From the NCBI GenBank assembly GCA_000818945.1, contig KN805385.1, positions 597,671-661,670 on the forward strand: DNA of 64,000 nt, read 5' to 3'. The position numbers and the translations under genes are program-made. The notes beneath the pieces were generated by a model. That model searched no databases, was not told the DNA's origin, and saw nothing but the letters and a program-made list of their open reading frames with translations. The stretch is from Schizochytrium sp. CCTCC M209059 (Eukaryota; Sar; Bigyra; Thraustochytrida; Thraustochytriidae). Shown here in pieces: positions 8,276 through 19,000 of this stretch (positions are counted from its first letter, which is position 1; each line of letters opens with the position of its first letter).

Positions 8276-10129
8276 GAAGCAGAGAAACTGGCGTTCAGAC
8301 GCAAGGGCTCGCGCTCCGTGCCGTCGACGCCAGAAGGCTCGACGGCACGGACCCCTGCGCTCCCTTTTACAAATTTTACACAAGTGGAACATCCACCGCG
8401 ACATGCCTCACGATTCTTTACCTGGTTGTCGCTTGCTGGTTTGTTCTTTTTCGGCTTGTACATTGGTAGAATCTCGGCAGTCGGGCGAGGAGAGCTATCG
8501 CTCGATACCACGTCTTCCAGCATTGACAAAGATGCCGAGCAACACGCTCTCGCGAATGCTATAGCAAAGCTTGAACGAGAAGCTGCCGCGTGGGCATGGA
8601 ACACCGCCCCCTCGAAAGTACTTCAAGACACTCCGGAAGAAACAACAACAACTTCTTCTTCTTCTTCGCAAAAGCAAAACACAGGTCAACGACCATGCCC
8701 CGAAGGAAACCTCGCAGCTGGATTCCGAGAGCTTGCGAAGCGAGCTGAGCGCGATGGAGCCGTCGTTGTAGGAGCAGACGAACTTGTGCACATCATGACC
8801 GCTGATGACCCCTCACGCGAGAGTCAAACTGTCAAAGCATCTAACGAACCCGAGGTCTCCACGGGCCTCCGGAGCGCTGCGGAAAGCTCGAATGCCAGGT
8901 CGAGAGAGAACAATGCTCTTGATATTGATGCATACGAACGCGATTCTGATCAGCGATCTCCCTCGGGGGTGCAGCAAGCCGGAGACGAGGAAGGATCAGA
9001 CGAAGAAGAAGAGAATGGCGACGATGTATCGGACGAAACTATAAAGACCTATCACGAGCTCGCCGCCCTGGCCGGCATCGACCTCGATAGCACGCTCTAT
9101 CGGGACTCGGCTCGCTGGTCTAGAGTTCCAGAACGTTATAAGCTTCGTCATGACGAAGTCGGGCGCTTCTTTCTATATCAGCCTTCCGGGGGCTGGGGTA
9201 ACCAGCGTCTCATCCTACGCTGGGCTGTTCTGGCAGCCAATGCGCTTAATCGCACACTTGTGCTACCACCTGTCGCGCCACACGCCAACTTTTACCTTGG
9301 CTTCAACAAATTCGAAAAGTCGCAGATTTTACACATGGGCCAAGTCTTGGACCTCGATTTGCTCGCATCTCGCGTTTACGCCGGCATCCGTGTTCACGAA
9401 GGAGACATGAACGAGTATGAGAATCTCATATTTCGCAACCGTACCTGGCGCATGTACGAGAAACCCGCGGCGATTTCCTTTATGCAGGAAAAAACGATCA
9501 ACCGACGATGGTCAAACGAAAAGGCTGACGTCGTTTATTGGCACAAGACTGGCATGTGGAAGTGCTGCGCAACCATGGACGCTCAATACTATGCTTTCAT
9601 TCAATACGGCATGGAATTTTCCAAGACGCTGCAAGCTTTGGCCCTTCGAGCGGCGGCCCCGATGGCCCCGCGTTATAACGCCATCCACTTTCGTCGAGGC
9701 GATAGTCAGATTATGGAGCGTCGTAGCGTCCACAAGTACATCAAGTACCATGGCGCAACCATGCGCCACATGAACAAAAGTCTCCCGCTTTACATTGCAA
9801 CGGATGAGCGCGATAGGGCGCTCTTCAAGCCATTCGTCACAACTTACGGGTTTTCCCGTCTTGTGTTTCCGGAGGATCTTCATCAAGACATCATCGAACC
9901 CTTTCTCGCTAAAGTGCCTGCGGCAATGCGCGGTGATGTGCGAGGCTTTATCGATCAAATCATTTGCCTCTATGCTGAGCGTTGGTCCGGGTCCGCACTC
10001 TCTACCTTTTCCTACGTCATTTCTGCAATGCGAAACAAACGTCTGCGTCGAGGCAAGTATTTTACAAAATTGAAACAACGTGGTGGCGAGGAGAACTTTT
10101 TACCGCGGGATCCGCGTCGTTTAGCGTGA
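8276..10129 (+). CDS. GDP-fucose O-fucosyltransferase-like type II membrane protein (5' exon not located)
   Basis: The frame is open from 8276, just after an in-frame TAG at 8273, to the stop at 10129, about 617 codons. It holds a membrane anchor (TWLSLAGLFFFGLYIG, about residues 47-64), then a Ser/Glu-rich stem. From about residue 290 comes a lumenal catalytic domain with QPSGGWGNQR (donor-site loop) and HFRRGD (the O-FucT R-G-D signature, about residue 471). The first in-frame ATG is at 8795, well after the anchor, so translation must begin in an upstream exon or at a non-AUG codon. The family transfers fucose from GDP-fucose to Ser/Thr or glycans in the ER or Golgi; acceptor specificity cannot be read from sequence. 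It lies tail-to-tail with the PAPS-transporter-like gene. Confidence 0.75.
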   Translation, partial: EAEKLAFRRKGSRSVPSTPEGSTARTPALPFTNFTQVEHPPRHASRFFTWLSLAGLFFFGLYIGRISAVGRGELSLDTTSSSIDKDAEQHALANAIAKLEREAAAWAWNTAPSKVLQDTPEETTTTSSSSSQKQNTGQRPCPEGNLAAGFRELAKRAERDGAVVVGADELVHIMTADDPSRESQTVKASNEPEVSTGLRSAAESSNARSRENNALDIDAYERDSDQRSPSGVQQAGDEEGSDEEEENGDDVSDETIKTYHELAALAGIDLDSTLYRDSARWSRVPERYKLRHDEVGRFFLYQPSGGWGNQRLILRWAVLAANALNRTLVLPPVAPHANFYLGFNKFEKSQILHMGQVLDLDLLASRVYAGIRVHEGDMNEYENLIFRNRTWRMYEKPAAISFMQEKTINRRWSNEKADVVYWHKTGMWKCCATMDAQYYAFIQYGMEFSKTLQALALRAAAPMAPRYNAIHFRRGDSQIMERRSVHKYIKYHGATMRHMNKSLPLYIATDERDRALFKPFVTTYGFSRLVFPEDLHQDIIEPFLAKVPAAMRGDVRGFIDQIICLYAERWSGSALSTFSYVISAMRNKRLRRGKYFTKLKQRGGEENFLPRDPRRLA

Positions 10130-10303
10130 GAGCTATCTTTTGTAAACTGACCAATATTTGGTTCCTTTTTCTTCCCTTACTTTTCGAGACAACGAAGTGT
10201 ATTCAAAAAAGAAGAAGAAGAGGAAAAGTAAAGTAAAGGTGAAAACTGTTTCTAGTGGCACACCGGCAACTTGGTAGAGCGCATCGGCTTGGACTGTGAA
10301 CTA

Positions 10304-10323
10304 TTACACACATGAGTGTGTAA
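10304..10323. other. Perfect 8-bp hairpin between convergent genes
   Basis: TTACACAC and GTGTGTAA flank a 4-base loop in the 256-bp gap between the two converging genes. It could act in 3'-end formation or be chance; no other site in that gap stands out. Confidence 0.35.
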
Positions 10324-10385
10324 CGCACGGTCTTGGGAAAAGATATTTCTCTATTGTAAAGATTTCCTCGAAGGATTCTGCATCT

Positions 10386-11785
10386 TTACTTCAACTCCAC
10401 ATCGCCGACGGGTTGGGACTCTCGGGCCAGTTTTGCTGCCTTCTCAGCCGCCGCCTTTTGCTGCCGATCGCTGTTTTGGCGGTAGATACGGTATCCGACG
10501 GCTCCGAAAACAATCACAGCGCCCATGAGGGATGGGCCACTGATGGTGTGGCCGTAGATAATGCAAGAGATGACAATGCTCGTAAGCTGACGGCAAGTCA
10601 TAATGATGGTGAAGACCAAGGGGCCGAAGGTCTTGATGGTGTAGAAGATGAACATTTGGCCGGTGGCACCTGTGATACTGAACATGAGAATATCCTGCGC
10701 GATGGTCGAGTCCTTCATGATAAAATCGAGCGAGGAAAACAGTTCTCCAGACTCGAGGAGACTGCAAACAGTAAAGAAGCAACTGAAAGCGTTAACACCG
10801 AACATCATCTGGTACGAGCTCATTTTGTACTCCTTGAAGAGGTGACCCTGCCACTCTGTTGTTTGTAATGACGATTCGGCCGAAAATGATTTGTCAGTTG
10901 GTCAGTATTGTATCGTTTTTTCGACGGATGGCCAAACCGTCGAACTGTCGAACGAACGCCCAAACGCCAGTATTGGATCAAGAAAAACTTACGAGAAGTG
11001 AACGAGTCAAAAGTCAAATAGCAGGCAATGAGAAGGATGCCAGAAAAACTGGTGGTCTTTTCGGCCCCGTTGCCGCCCTCGCTGTTATTGAGCGTGAAAA
11101 CGGAAACACCAAAGCCGATTACAATGGCCACCACGTAATCGTACGTCGGATACGACTTGCCGGAAATGACCTTGCCCATGAGCATGACAGGAATGAGCTT
11201 GCTCGACTTGGCGAGCACCTGAGTCGGAAAGGAAATGTATTTGAGAGCCTCCAACTGGCTCCAGCTACTCAGGACGTTGGACAACGAGGTGAAGGAGAAC
11301 TTGTAGAAAGGCGCTCGCATCGACGACTTTTCCGTTAAGCTAATGACGGTGCCTGCCGTGACAAGGGCCAAAAGACGGTTGCAAAAGACCAAGAAGATGG
11401 ACGAGTCGAACTTGCCCTGGTCGTACTCTTTGGTCATGATGCGCTCCTGGAGCACGCCCCACAAAAGGTACGAGCCCAAAAGACCACCTGCGCAGAACAG
11501 CAGCATCATGGCGCGCAGAGCAAAGGTCGGCTCCGGCTTAGGATCCTCCGACTTCTTCTCATTGCTGTCCGTGGGCACCTGCTCGTATGCACTCTCGCCA
11601 AACACCATGAAGCGAACAAATTTGGCATAAAGGCTGTGATCCGAGGGCGCCACAGGGTACTTGCGGACCTGCTGGATGGCCACGTATCCAATGGCAAAAA
11701 TAAGAAAGTACAGGCCCAGGTTCGTCACCAGGCTTTCAGCCCACTCGGGCAGAAAAGCGCTCGTGGAAAGGGTCGCGTCCGCCAT
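10386..11785 (-). CDS. SLC35B2: PAPS (3'-phosphoadenosine 5'-phosphosulfate) transporter, SLC35B2-like
   Basis: Two exons, 11785-10993 and 10855-10386, give 420 residues. The intron (10992-10856) runs from GTAAGT to CAACAG and splits a Gln codon. The splice restores the family segment FDSFTSQWQGHLFKEYKMSS. Multiple membrane segments are interspersed with SLC35B2/B3 signatures: LLWGVLQERIMT, FTSLSNVLSSWSQLEALKY, SFPTQVLAKSSKLIPVMLMG, MMFGVNAFSC and GPLVFTIIMTCRQ. The ATG at 11785 is the first in frame; upstream codons are in-frame but start with GTG. The family carries the sulfate donor PAPS from cytosol into the Golgi for sulfation of glycans and proteins. The B2 versus B3 assignment rests on overall resemblance. 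Confidence 0.85.
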
Positions 11786-13000
11786 CGTGTCTACTGCGGC
11801 GGCGCCTTCGTCACAGGTCTCAACGGGTGTCGGCACGGTGGATACCGTGTAGTTTCTTCGCTCTTCTTCCCTTCCGTGTCTCCCCTTTTACTCCCCCCTC
11901 CCTCGCCCGTTCTTGCCTGCTTGTCTGCCTGCCTGCGTGTGCGTCTGTCGGAGTGGATTGCGGTTTGGTCGCAGCACTTGCGATTGCCCTTGCCAAGGCC
12001 ACCTACGAAGAGACGATAAAAGAGGGCGCGACGGCCCAGCCAGGCTCGCGGCCAATCCGCACTTGCGCGTGCCCGCCGCAAGTGAGCAAACGGCTCTCTA
12101 CAAGTGCACAATGACCGCGCAAGTCGAGCATAAGGGCGATCGACTCCTTGCCTTATTATTTATACTATTAGCAGCGGGCCAACTAGGAACTGCAACCAAC
12201 AACAGCCAGCCAAGCCAGCCAAAATGATCCCATTCAAAAGGCTCTTTCCGGCTGATCACGAGGCTACCTAGGCCTGGAGACCAGACACTGCTTGAGCATG
12301 CACGAGAATTACGACCAGATTGAGAACCTAAATTTCTCAACGTGAAGGCCGAGCAAGAGCGGGCTTCGTCCATCCCATCATCATGGACGCTCCTGCTGGC
12401 CGCACCGCTGGACACTGCTTGGAAAAAACGCTGCGCAGTCAACAATGGAGTAAACTTATAGTTGTAAACTAGTTTCCTCATATTTCGCAAAACGAAAGCG
12501 TCTAGTTGTGGAAACTGTAGAATGAGAATGGCGCGCAGGATCTCGCCGACCTTGGCGAGCGAGCTCGTCAGAGCAGCTCGCAATCGACTTTGCGCCGCGT
12601 CGAAAGGAGAGGCGCGCGCGCGCAGGGCGACCGAGCCGCGCAGCAGGCCAAGAAGGCCTGCCGGGGCGCGGACGCCAAAGGCGCGCCAAGGCAGCTCTCG
12701 GCCGCCCCCTCGGACCGTGTGGTGCGAGTGAGTCTTCGGCGCGGCTCGGGTTTGACCTGACCTGGTTTCGAAGGGAAGGGGCAACCACGTGGTGCCGTGG
12801 GAGAGCGGCTACTTCATCGATAATCACCACGTCGTACCGGGGTAAAGGGAAAAGAAGATAGATAACAAGCAGACCACATCACGTGTTCCAAGCGCAAGCC
12901 CAAGGCTCTTCCGCCCGAGCGCGCTTCGTGTGCCGCCCAGAGCATAGCCAGATTCATTTCCCCAAGATAAGGATAGAAGGAGCAAGCGAGCCTCTTGACA
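11786..13000. other. Divergent intergenic region, no gene recognised
   Basis: It sits between the starts of the PAPS-transporter gene (-) and the ARF-GEF gene (+). It contains a polypyrimidine CTTGCCTGCTTGTCTGCCTG tract near 11910 and a TAGGCCTG site at 12269-12276. A 228-codon minus-strand open frame (12098-12784) lacks any recognisable domain or ATG context, and I do not call it. Confidence 0.5.
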
Positions 13001-16000
13001 ATGCGCGATACGCTCGAAACGACCCTGAAGCGGATCCTCAAAGATGGTGGACGCAAGCAGACTGCGCTCAAGGAGGCCGCAAACGAGGCGCTCAAGCGGC
13101 TCGAAGAGACTTCGGACGAGAACCTCGAAGCTGGGTCATCGCCTGCCGACGCTTACCTGAAACCTTTGCTCTTAGCGCTCGCGGGACCGCAGCCCAAGGT
13201 TGCCGTGGCCTCACTCGACTGCTTGCAGAAACTCATGTCTTACGGGTTCCTGCAAGGCCAGGCCAAAGCCCGTGACGCCGGCTTCGAGACCGAGGAACCA
13301 GACATCTCTGTCATGGACCTTGTTGTTCGGGCCATTTGCGCGTGCGAGGACACCGAAGGCAAGGGTAACACCACCGACGACTCGGTCCAACTGCAAGTCA
13401 TCAAAGCGCTTCTCACAGCCGTCACGAGCGCAGGCTGTGGCGTGCACGAGACGTCGCTGCTCAACTCCGTTCGCGCTTGCTACCACATTCATCTATACTC
13501 GCGCAATCCGGTCAACAAGACCACTGCCAAGGCCACTCTTACGCAGATGATGAGCGCTATTTTTCAGCAAATGGAAGTGGCCGACGCTCGTCTCCCTTCC
13601 GGAGGGTCAAGTCGCGCACGCGCTTCGACGGCGTCGTCTCTCGCGCCTGCGGATCAGCAACCTCCCAATCCGCCAGAACCAAACGAGTCGCGCCCGAGTG
13701 CCACGTCTGATGCCACAGCCGCAGCCGAAGCCGCCGAAGACCCAGATGATGCAGACAACGACAACGCACACATTGCTGCTACAGCAGCTTCGTCTTCGGA
13801 GAGCGGCCCTGACGTCCCTCCTGTCTCTGCAGAGTCGCCTCGCGTTGCGCCGCCAGCAGACGATTTTGACGCTTGCATGTATCGCGAGGTGGCCGAGCAG
13901 CTCGAGATGGACAGCCTCTCAGTTGGAGGGTCCATCCCAGGGGGATCGCCTGTGGCCCGGAACGGGACCCTGAAGACCGTTTCCGAAGTCGCGAATGGCA
14001 AGAGCAGCCACAAGGCCAGAAAGCAGGCGAAGGGAAAGTCTGCCCCCTTCAAATCGATCCAGCACAAGGACGCATATCTCTTGTTTCGAGCGCTCTGTAA
14101 GCTCTCGATGAAGAATCAGAACCTGGTGGACGGGACGGGCGCCGCTGGAGACAACCATATTCCAGACCCTATTGCTCTTCGATCCAAGATTCTCTCTCTT
14201 GACCTCGTTCTCAGCATCCTGGAGGCCAGCGGCCCAGCCTTTCGCAATAACAAGGACTTTGTCTACGCCATCAAAAACTACTTGACCTCTTCGCTGGTCA
14301 AGAACTCTGTTTCCAGCAACACCCAGGTCGTCGGGCTGTCGCTGCGCATCTTCGTTGCGCTGCAGTCCCGCTTTGCCGAGCATCTCAAGGAGGAAATTGA
14401 GCTCGTCATCTCCAAGATCTTTCTCCCTCTTCTCGAATCCTCCAATTCTCCCCACGAACACAAAGTCCTCGTTTTGGAGGTCTTCTTGCAAATCGCAAAA
14501 GACGTCGAAACTCTTGTGAGCATCTTCCTCAACTATGACTGTGACTGGGACAGCATTGACCTGTACTCGCGCATCGTCAAGGTTCTCTCCAAGCTTGCAT
14601 CGGATCCTCGCCCCACTTCGCCCAATGGCGTGCTCTCGCAAGATGACCAGCAAAAGGTCGCCTTGCATGAAATGTCTCTCACCTCCATGGTGTCCATCCT
14701 CCATTCGCTCGCCGAGTTCACACACGTTCAGGAAAATCTTCCGGGCAGTAGCGCGCGCATTGGCCCGGAGAACCCTCAAGAAGAGTCTGCCGGTGCTGGA
14801 GGCGACAATGCCGGTGCAACCACCACCGACTCGGAGCCTGTTGCGCCTTTGCCGACCTCTGGCGAGGCGGGTGCTCAGGAGATTGGAGAGGAGGACGAGA
14901 GCACTACGCAACCCAATTTCTCGCGCCACGGCGGCTCGGTGCATGCACCGAGTCGGACAAGTGTTGGGGGTGACTCTGCCACGCTGGCCCCGAGCATTGC
15001 TGCCGCCGGCGCGCAGAACTTGCGACGCCTCAAGGTGGACTCCTTCCAGCAAAAGCAAAAGTATCGTCGCGACATCGAAAGCGCCGCTTCCAAGTTTCTT
15101 ATCAAACCCAAACGTGGCATCGACTTTCTCGTCAAGGAGGGCTACATTGACCGCACGCCCGAGGACGTCGCCTCGGCTTTGCTAGAGTTCCAAGATGTCT
15201 TTTCCAAGACCAAGATTGGCGAATTTCTGGGAGAGGACGATGAATTCAACGTGGAGACGCTCTATTGCTACGTGGATCAACTCAATTTCACCGATCAGGT
15301 CATTGACGAGGCGCTCCGTGTCTTTTTGGCAGGATTCCGAATCCCTGGCGAGGCGCAAAAAATCGACCGTATCATCGAAAAGTTCGCGGCTCGCTATTTC
15401 GAAAACAACCCGAAGAGCTTTCCTAGCGCTGACACAGCGTATGTGCTTGCATTTGCTATTATTATGCTTCACACCGACCTGCACAGCCCGAACATTCCCG
15501 TTGAAAAGAAAATGACCGGACAGGCTTTTATTGCCATGAACGGGGGAATCGCTGGAGGTCGTGATCTCGACCCAGACTTTCTGCTTGGCATTTACGAGCG
15601 CATCAAGACCACCGAGATCTCGCTCAAGGAGGACGACGGTGAACGCGAGCGCGAAAAGAGCAAGGCCCGAGGCGGCATGGGCGGGGCCGGGTCGCTGGGT
15701 TTCTTTGGCAATAGCCGCGAAGCACTCTCGCGTCGCAAACGCGCAGCTTTCTCCAAGGAGCGCCAGGAAATGGTAGAGTCTGCAAGCTTACTTTTGCCCT
15801 CTGCGCGCGCCGGCGCCAACGGGCGAAGCCGGCAGCCCGGGGCGCCGTCGACTCCTACGGGAAGACAGTCGCTCTTACGCGTGAGGTCTGCGGGGAGTGG
15901 CATGGCTTCGCTGCATGGCCAGGGGCAGGCAGCGCATCCCACGGCAGACCTCGTTAGCGAGACAAGCAGCGTTTCGCGCAACGAGACTGCTGCTGCGGCG

Positions 16001-19000
16001 AACGGGCTGGGCAACGCGCTTGCCGTGAAAACCGACGCTTCCGCCCTTGGCGATGACGCCCAGGCCGATGCTGAGGAAGAGCGCGCGCGCGACCAAGACG
16101 ACAACGAGGATGAGGAGGACGAAGACACCGGCGAGGCCTACTTTTACGATGAAAATGACCATGTACGCCCCATGTTCGCGGTCACGTGGGCACCCTTTTG
16201 CGCTGTCTTCTCGGTGAACATGCAAAACACCTCCGAGTTCGTCACCGTGGATGCGGTCATATCTGGCATGAAGTCGGCGCTGCGTATCGCCTGTCGCTTC
16301 GGCATGGCGGACGAGCGTCGGACTCTTTTCGACGCGCTCACTAAATTTACGTTGCTCTCGACGACGCAAGAAATGAAAGCCAAGCACATTGAGTGCGTCC
16401 GCGCCCTTGTGGAGGTCGTTCAGCTTGAGGGTAACTACCTTGGGTCTTCCTGGGAACCTGCGCTCAAATGCTTTTCGCAGCTCTCGCGTCTGCAGCTCAT
16501 CCATTCGGGAGCTACCGACGACCTCGCGCAGGCCAAATTGGAGAGCGCGAGCCGTCGCCGCTCGTCAGGGCGGCTGCCGCGCCGGCGCTCCATGGGCACC
16601 ACCGCAAATGGTGGGGCTCACGGAGATGGCAGTCACGCCGGTGCGACCTCGAGCGCTGGCGAGGGGTCAATCTTCTCCTACTTCCAGTCGGGCCCGACTC
16701 CAGAGGAGGCGGCTCGTATGACCGATGAGGACAATGCGATGCGGGTGGTCAAGGCCCTCGACATGATCCAAATTGATCGCATCTTTCTCGATTCCGTGAA
16801 TCTGGGGTCAAACGCGATCATCGAAATGGTGGACGCACTTTGCGCTGTTTCTCGTATGGAGCTTCAGGTCAGTGAAAGAGCCACGCTCGGGCGCTCGGCA
16901 TTGGACAATAAACCACGGACGTTCTCTCTACAAAAGATTGTCGAGGTCGCTGACTCCAACATGGAGACGCGGCCGCGCTTTGTCTGGGGGCGTGTTTGGT
17001 CCATTCTCTCTGACCACTTTACCTTTGCTGGCTGCCACAAGGATGTGCGGATCTCAATGTACGCCATCGATTCCTTGCGTCAGCTCACGGTGAAATTCCT
17101 GGAAAAGGATGAACTGACGGGCTTTAGCTTCCAGCTTCAGTTTATGGCCCCCTTTGAGCAAATGATTGCCACCTCGAAGAGCTCGGAGCTGCGAGATCTC
17201 GTTCTTCGCTGCTCTGAGAACATTATTCTCACACGGAGCAAACACATCAAGTCAGGATGGCGAGTTCTCCTTAATGTCCTTTCCGTGGGCGGGAACGACC
17301 CTAATGCCGAGATTCACTCGCTTTCGTTCGGAATCCTCGACCGCCTCGTCAAGGAGCACGTCGGAGCCCTCGATGCACACTTTCCCGAGCTCGTGCGCTG
17401 CCTCTTTTCTTTTGCGTCAAACCGGTCGAACGCGGATACCGAGCTTTCGAGCAAGGCAATGGATCTCTTGGAAAAGGCACTTAAAAAGGTCCTCTCTGCG
17501 CCCGACACCACATTTTCCGAGACCCGCGCGGGTGACCATGAACATGTAGGCCGCTTGTGGGCGCTCGTTCGCAGTCTCGCGATGCTCATTGGCGACTCGA
17601 GGGCATCTGTGCGCATGCGCGCGATGGGGATACTCTTCTCGGAACTGCGTGCGCAGGCCGGGCGCATTTCACCGGCTGTCTGGAGTCTTCTCTTGCGATA
17701 CGGGATCTTTGACTTGTTTGCAGAGCTCCGAGACTGTTTGCAACCCTTTTCGGCGGCGTGCATTACCCGCATCAAGCATGCGCGCGTTGAATACATTCAC
17801 AGAGCACAGGCTGCTGATGAGGAGCTTTTGCTCGCCCTGGGATCCTTCATGTCGCCCCCTGTAACACCCATTTCCCCGGGTTACCTTCTCGAGTCTGGAA
17901 CGCAGCCCCTTGAGACGACCCTCGGCCGCGTGCTTTCGCAGCTCACGGATTTGTTGGCCAAAATGCTAGACGGCTCGCTCGCCGATGAGTCAGCGAGTGC
18001 TCTGGAGCGTCCGGATTGGTCTTCTGACATGCGCGAGACAGCGATGGGCCTCTTGTTCGAGGATCATCTCGGCATTGTTGAGCGGCTAGCGCTTACGAAC
18101 TCGGGCCAGGTCTCAGGTATCGGCGTAGCCATAATGGCCAAGCTGCTTTCGCAATGCGGCAAGGACCTTGGCAAGCCTCAGTGGGGCCTCGTGGTTGACT
18201 GCATCGATCATATTATGTCAGATTCGACGCCACGTTTTCTCACAGAAAAGTCCACTCGTCGCTGGCTCAATCTCGAACCCCCAGAGAACACCAACGATGA
18301 GAAGGACGACGGCGAAGAGAGCTCGAATGAGGACGACGAAGGCGTTGATGATGTCGTTGACGATAATGAAAAGGACAAGGATGAGGACCAGAGCCAGCAA
18401 GCAAACGGCGAAGTTCAACCCGTCGCGGCGCCCGGAGGCACGGATGCGAGCGATGACGAGGCGAAAACGTCAGAGGCAAAGACAACGAGCGAACCGGTTA
18501 AACGAGAGGGGGCACGTTTCTCGTTTCACGTCCCGATCCCGGGCGACTTACTTCCCTTTAGCAACAGCACGGCATTCACCATGAGCACAGTGCAGCTTCG
18601 CATGCTTGAAGTGATGGGCCGGGTGTTGCCTGGAAACATGAGTGGAATGAGTGAGGCGAACCTCCTTCAGGTCCTCGACCTGATCGAGAGGTCGGCAGCC
18701 TTTTCACGCGAGTTCAATGACGATTTGAGCTTGCGTCAAGAATTGCAGCGTCGTGGCTTCATGTCGGATGATACGACGGGGGCGCCCCCCTCGCTTCTGC
18801 GCCAAGAGACCATGGCTCTGGGGCGATACATTACCCTTCTCTTTCGTGCCGATGGCGATGCCGAAAAAATCGGATTAAGTCCTGATACAGTTTCAGGCGT
18901 GGCGTCTCGTCTCGAACAGACACTTCACTCGCTCTTTATGCACTATCTCTTTCAAGACAGAGTGCGCACGGCCGAGCTGGAGCAGATGGAGTCATCGAGC

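Noticed and set aside
10265..10310. tRNA-like text (TTGGTAGAGCGCATCGGCTTGGACT)
   Set aside because: It resembles a D-arm and anticodon stem, but there is no matching acceptor stem and no T-arm GGTTCGA-like block downstream.
12098..12784. 228-codon minus-strand open frame
   Set aside because: No domain, no homology by eye, composition follows local GC, and it lies in a region that should be promoter.
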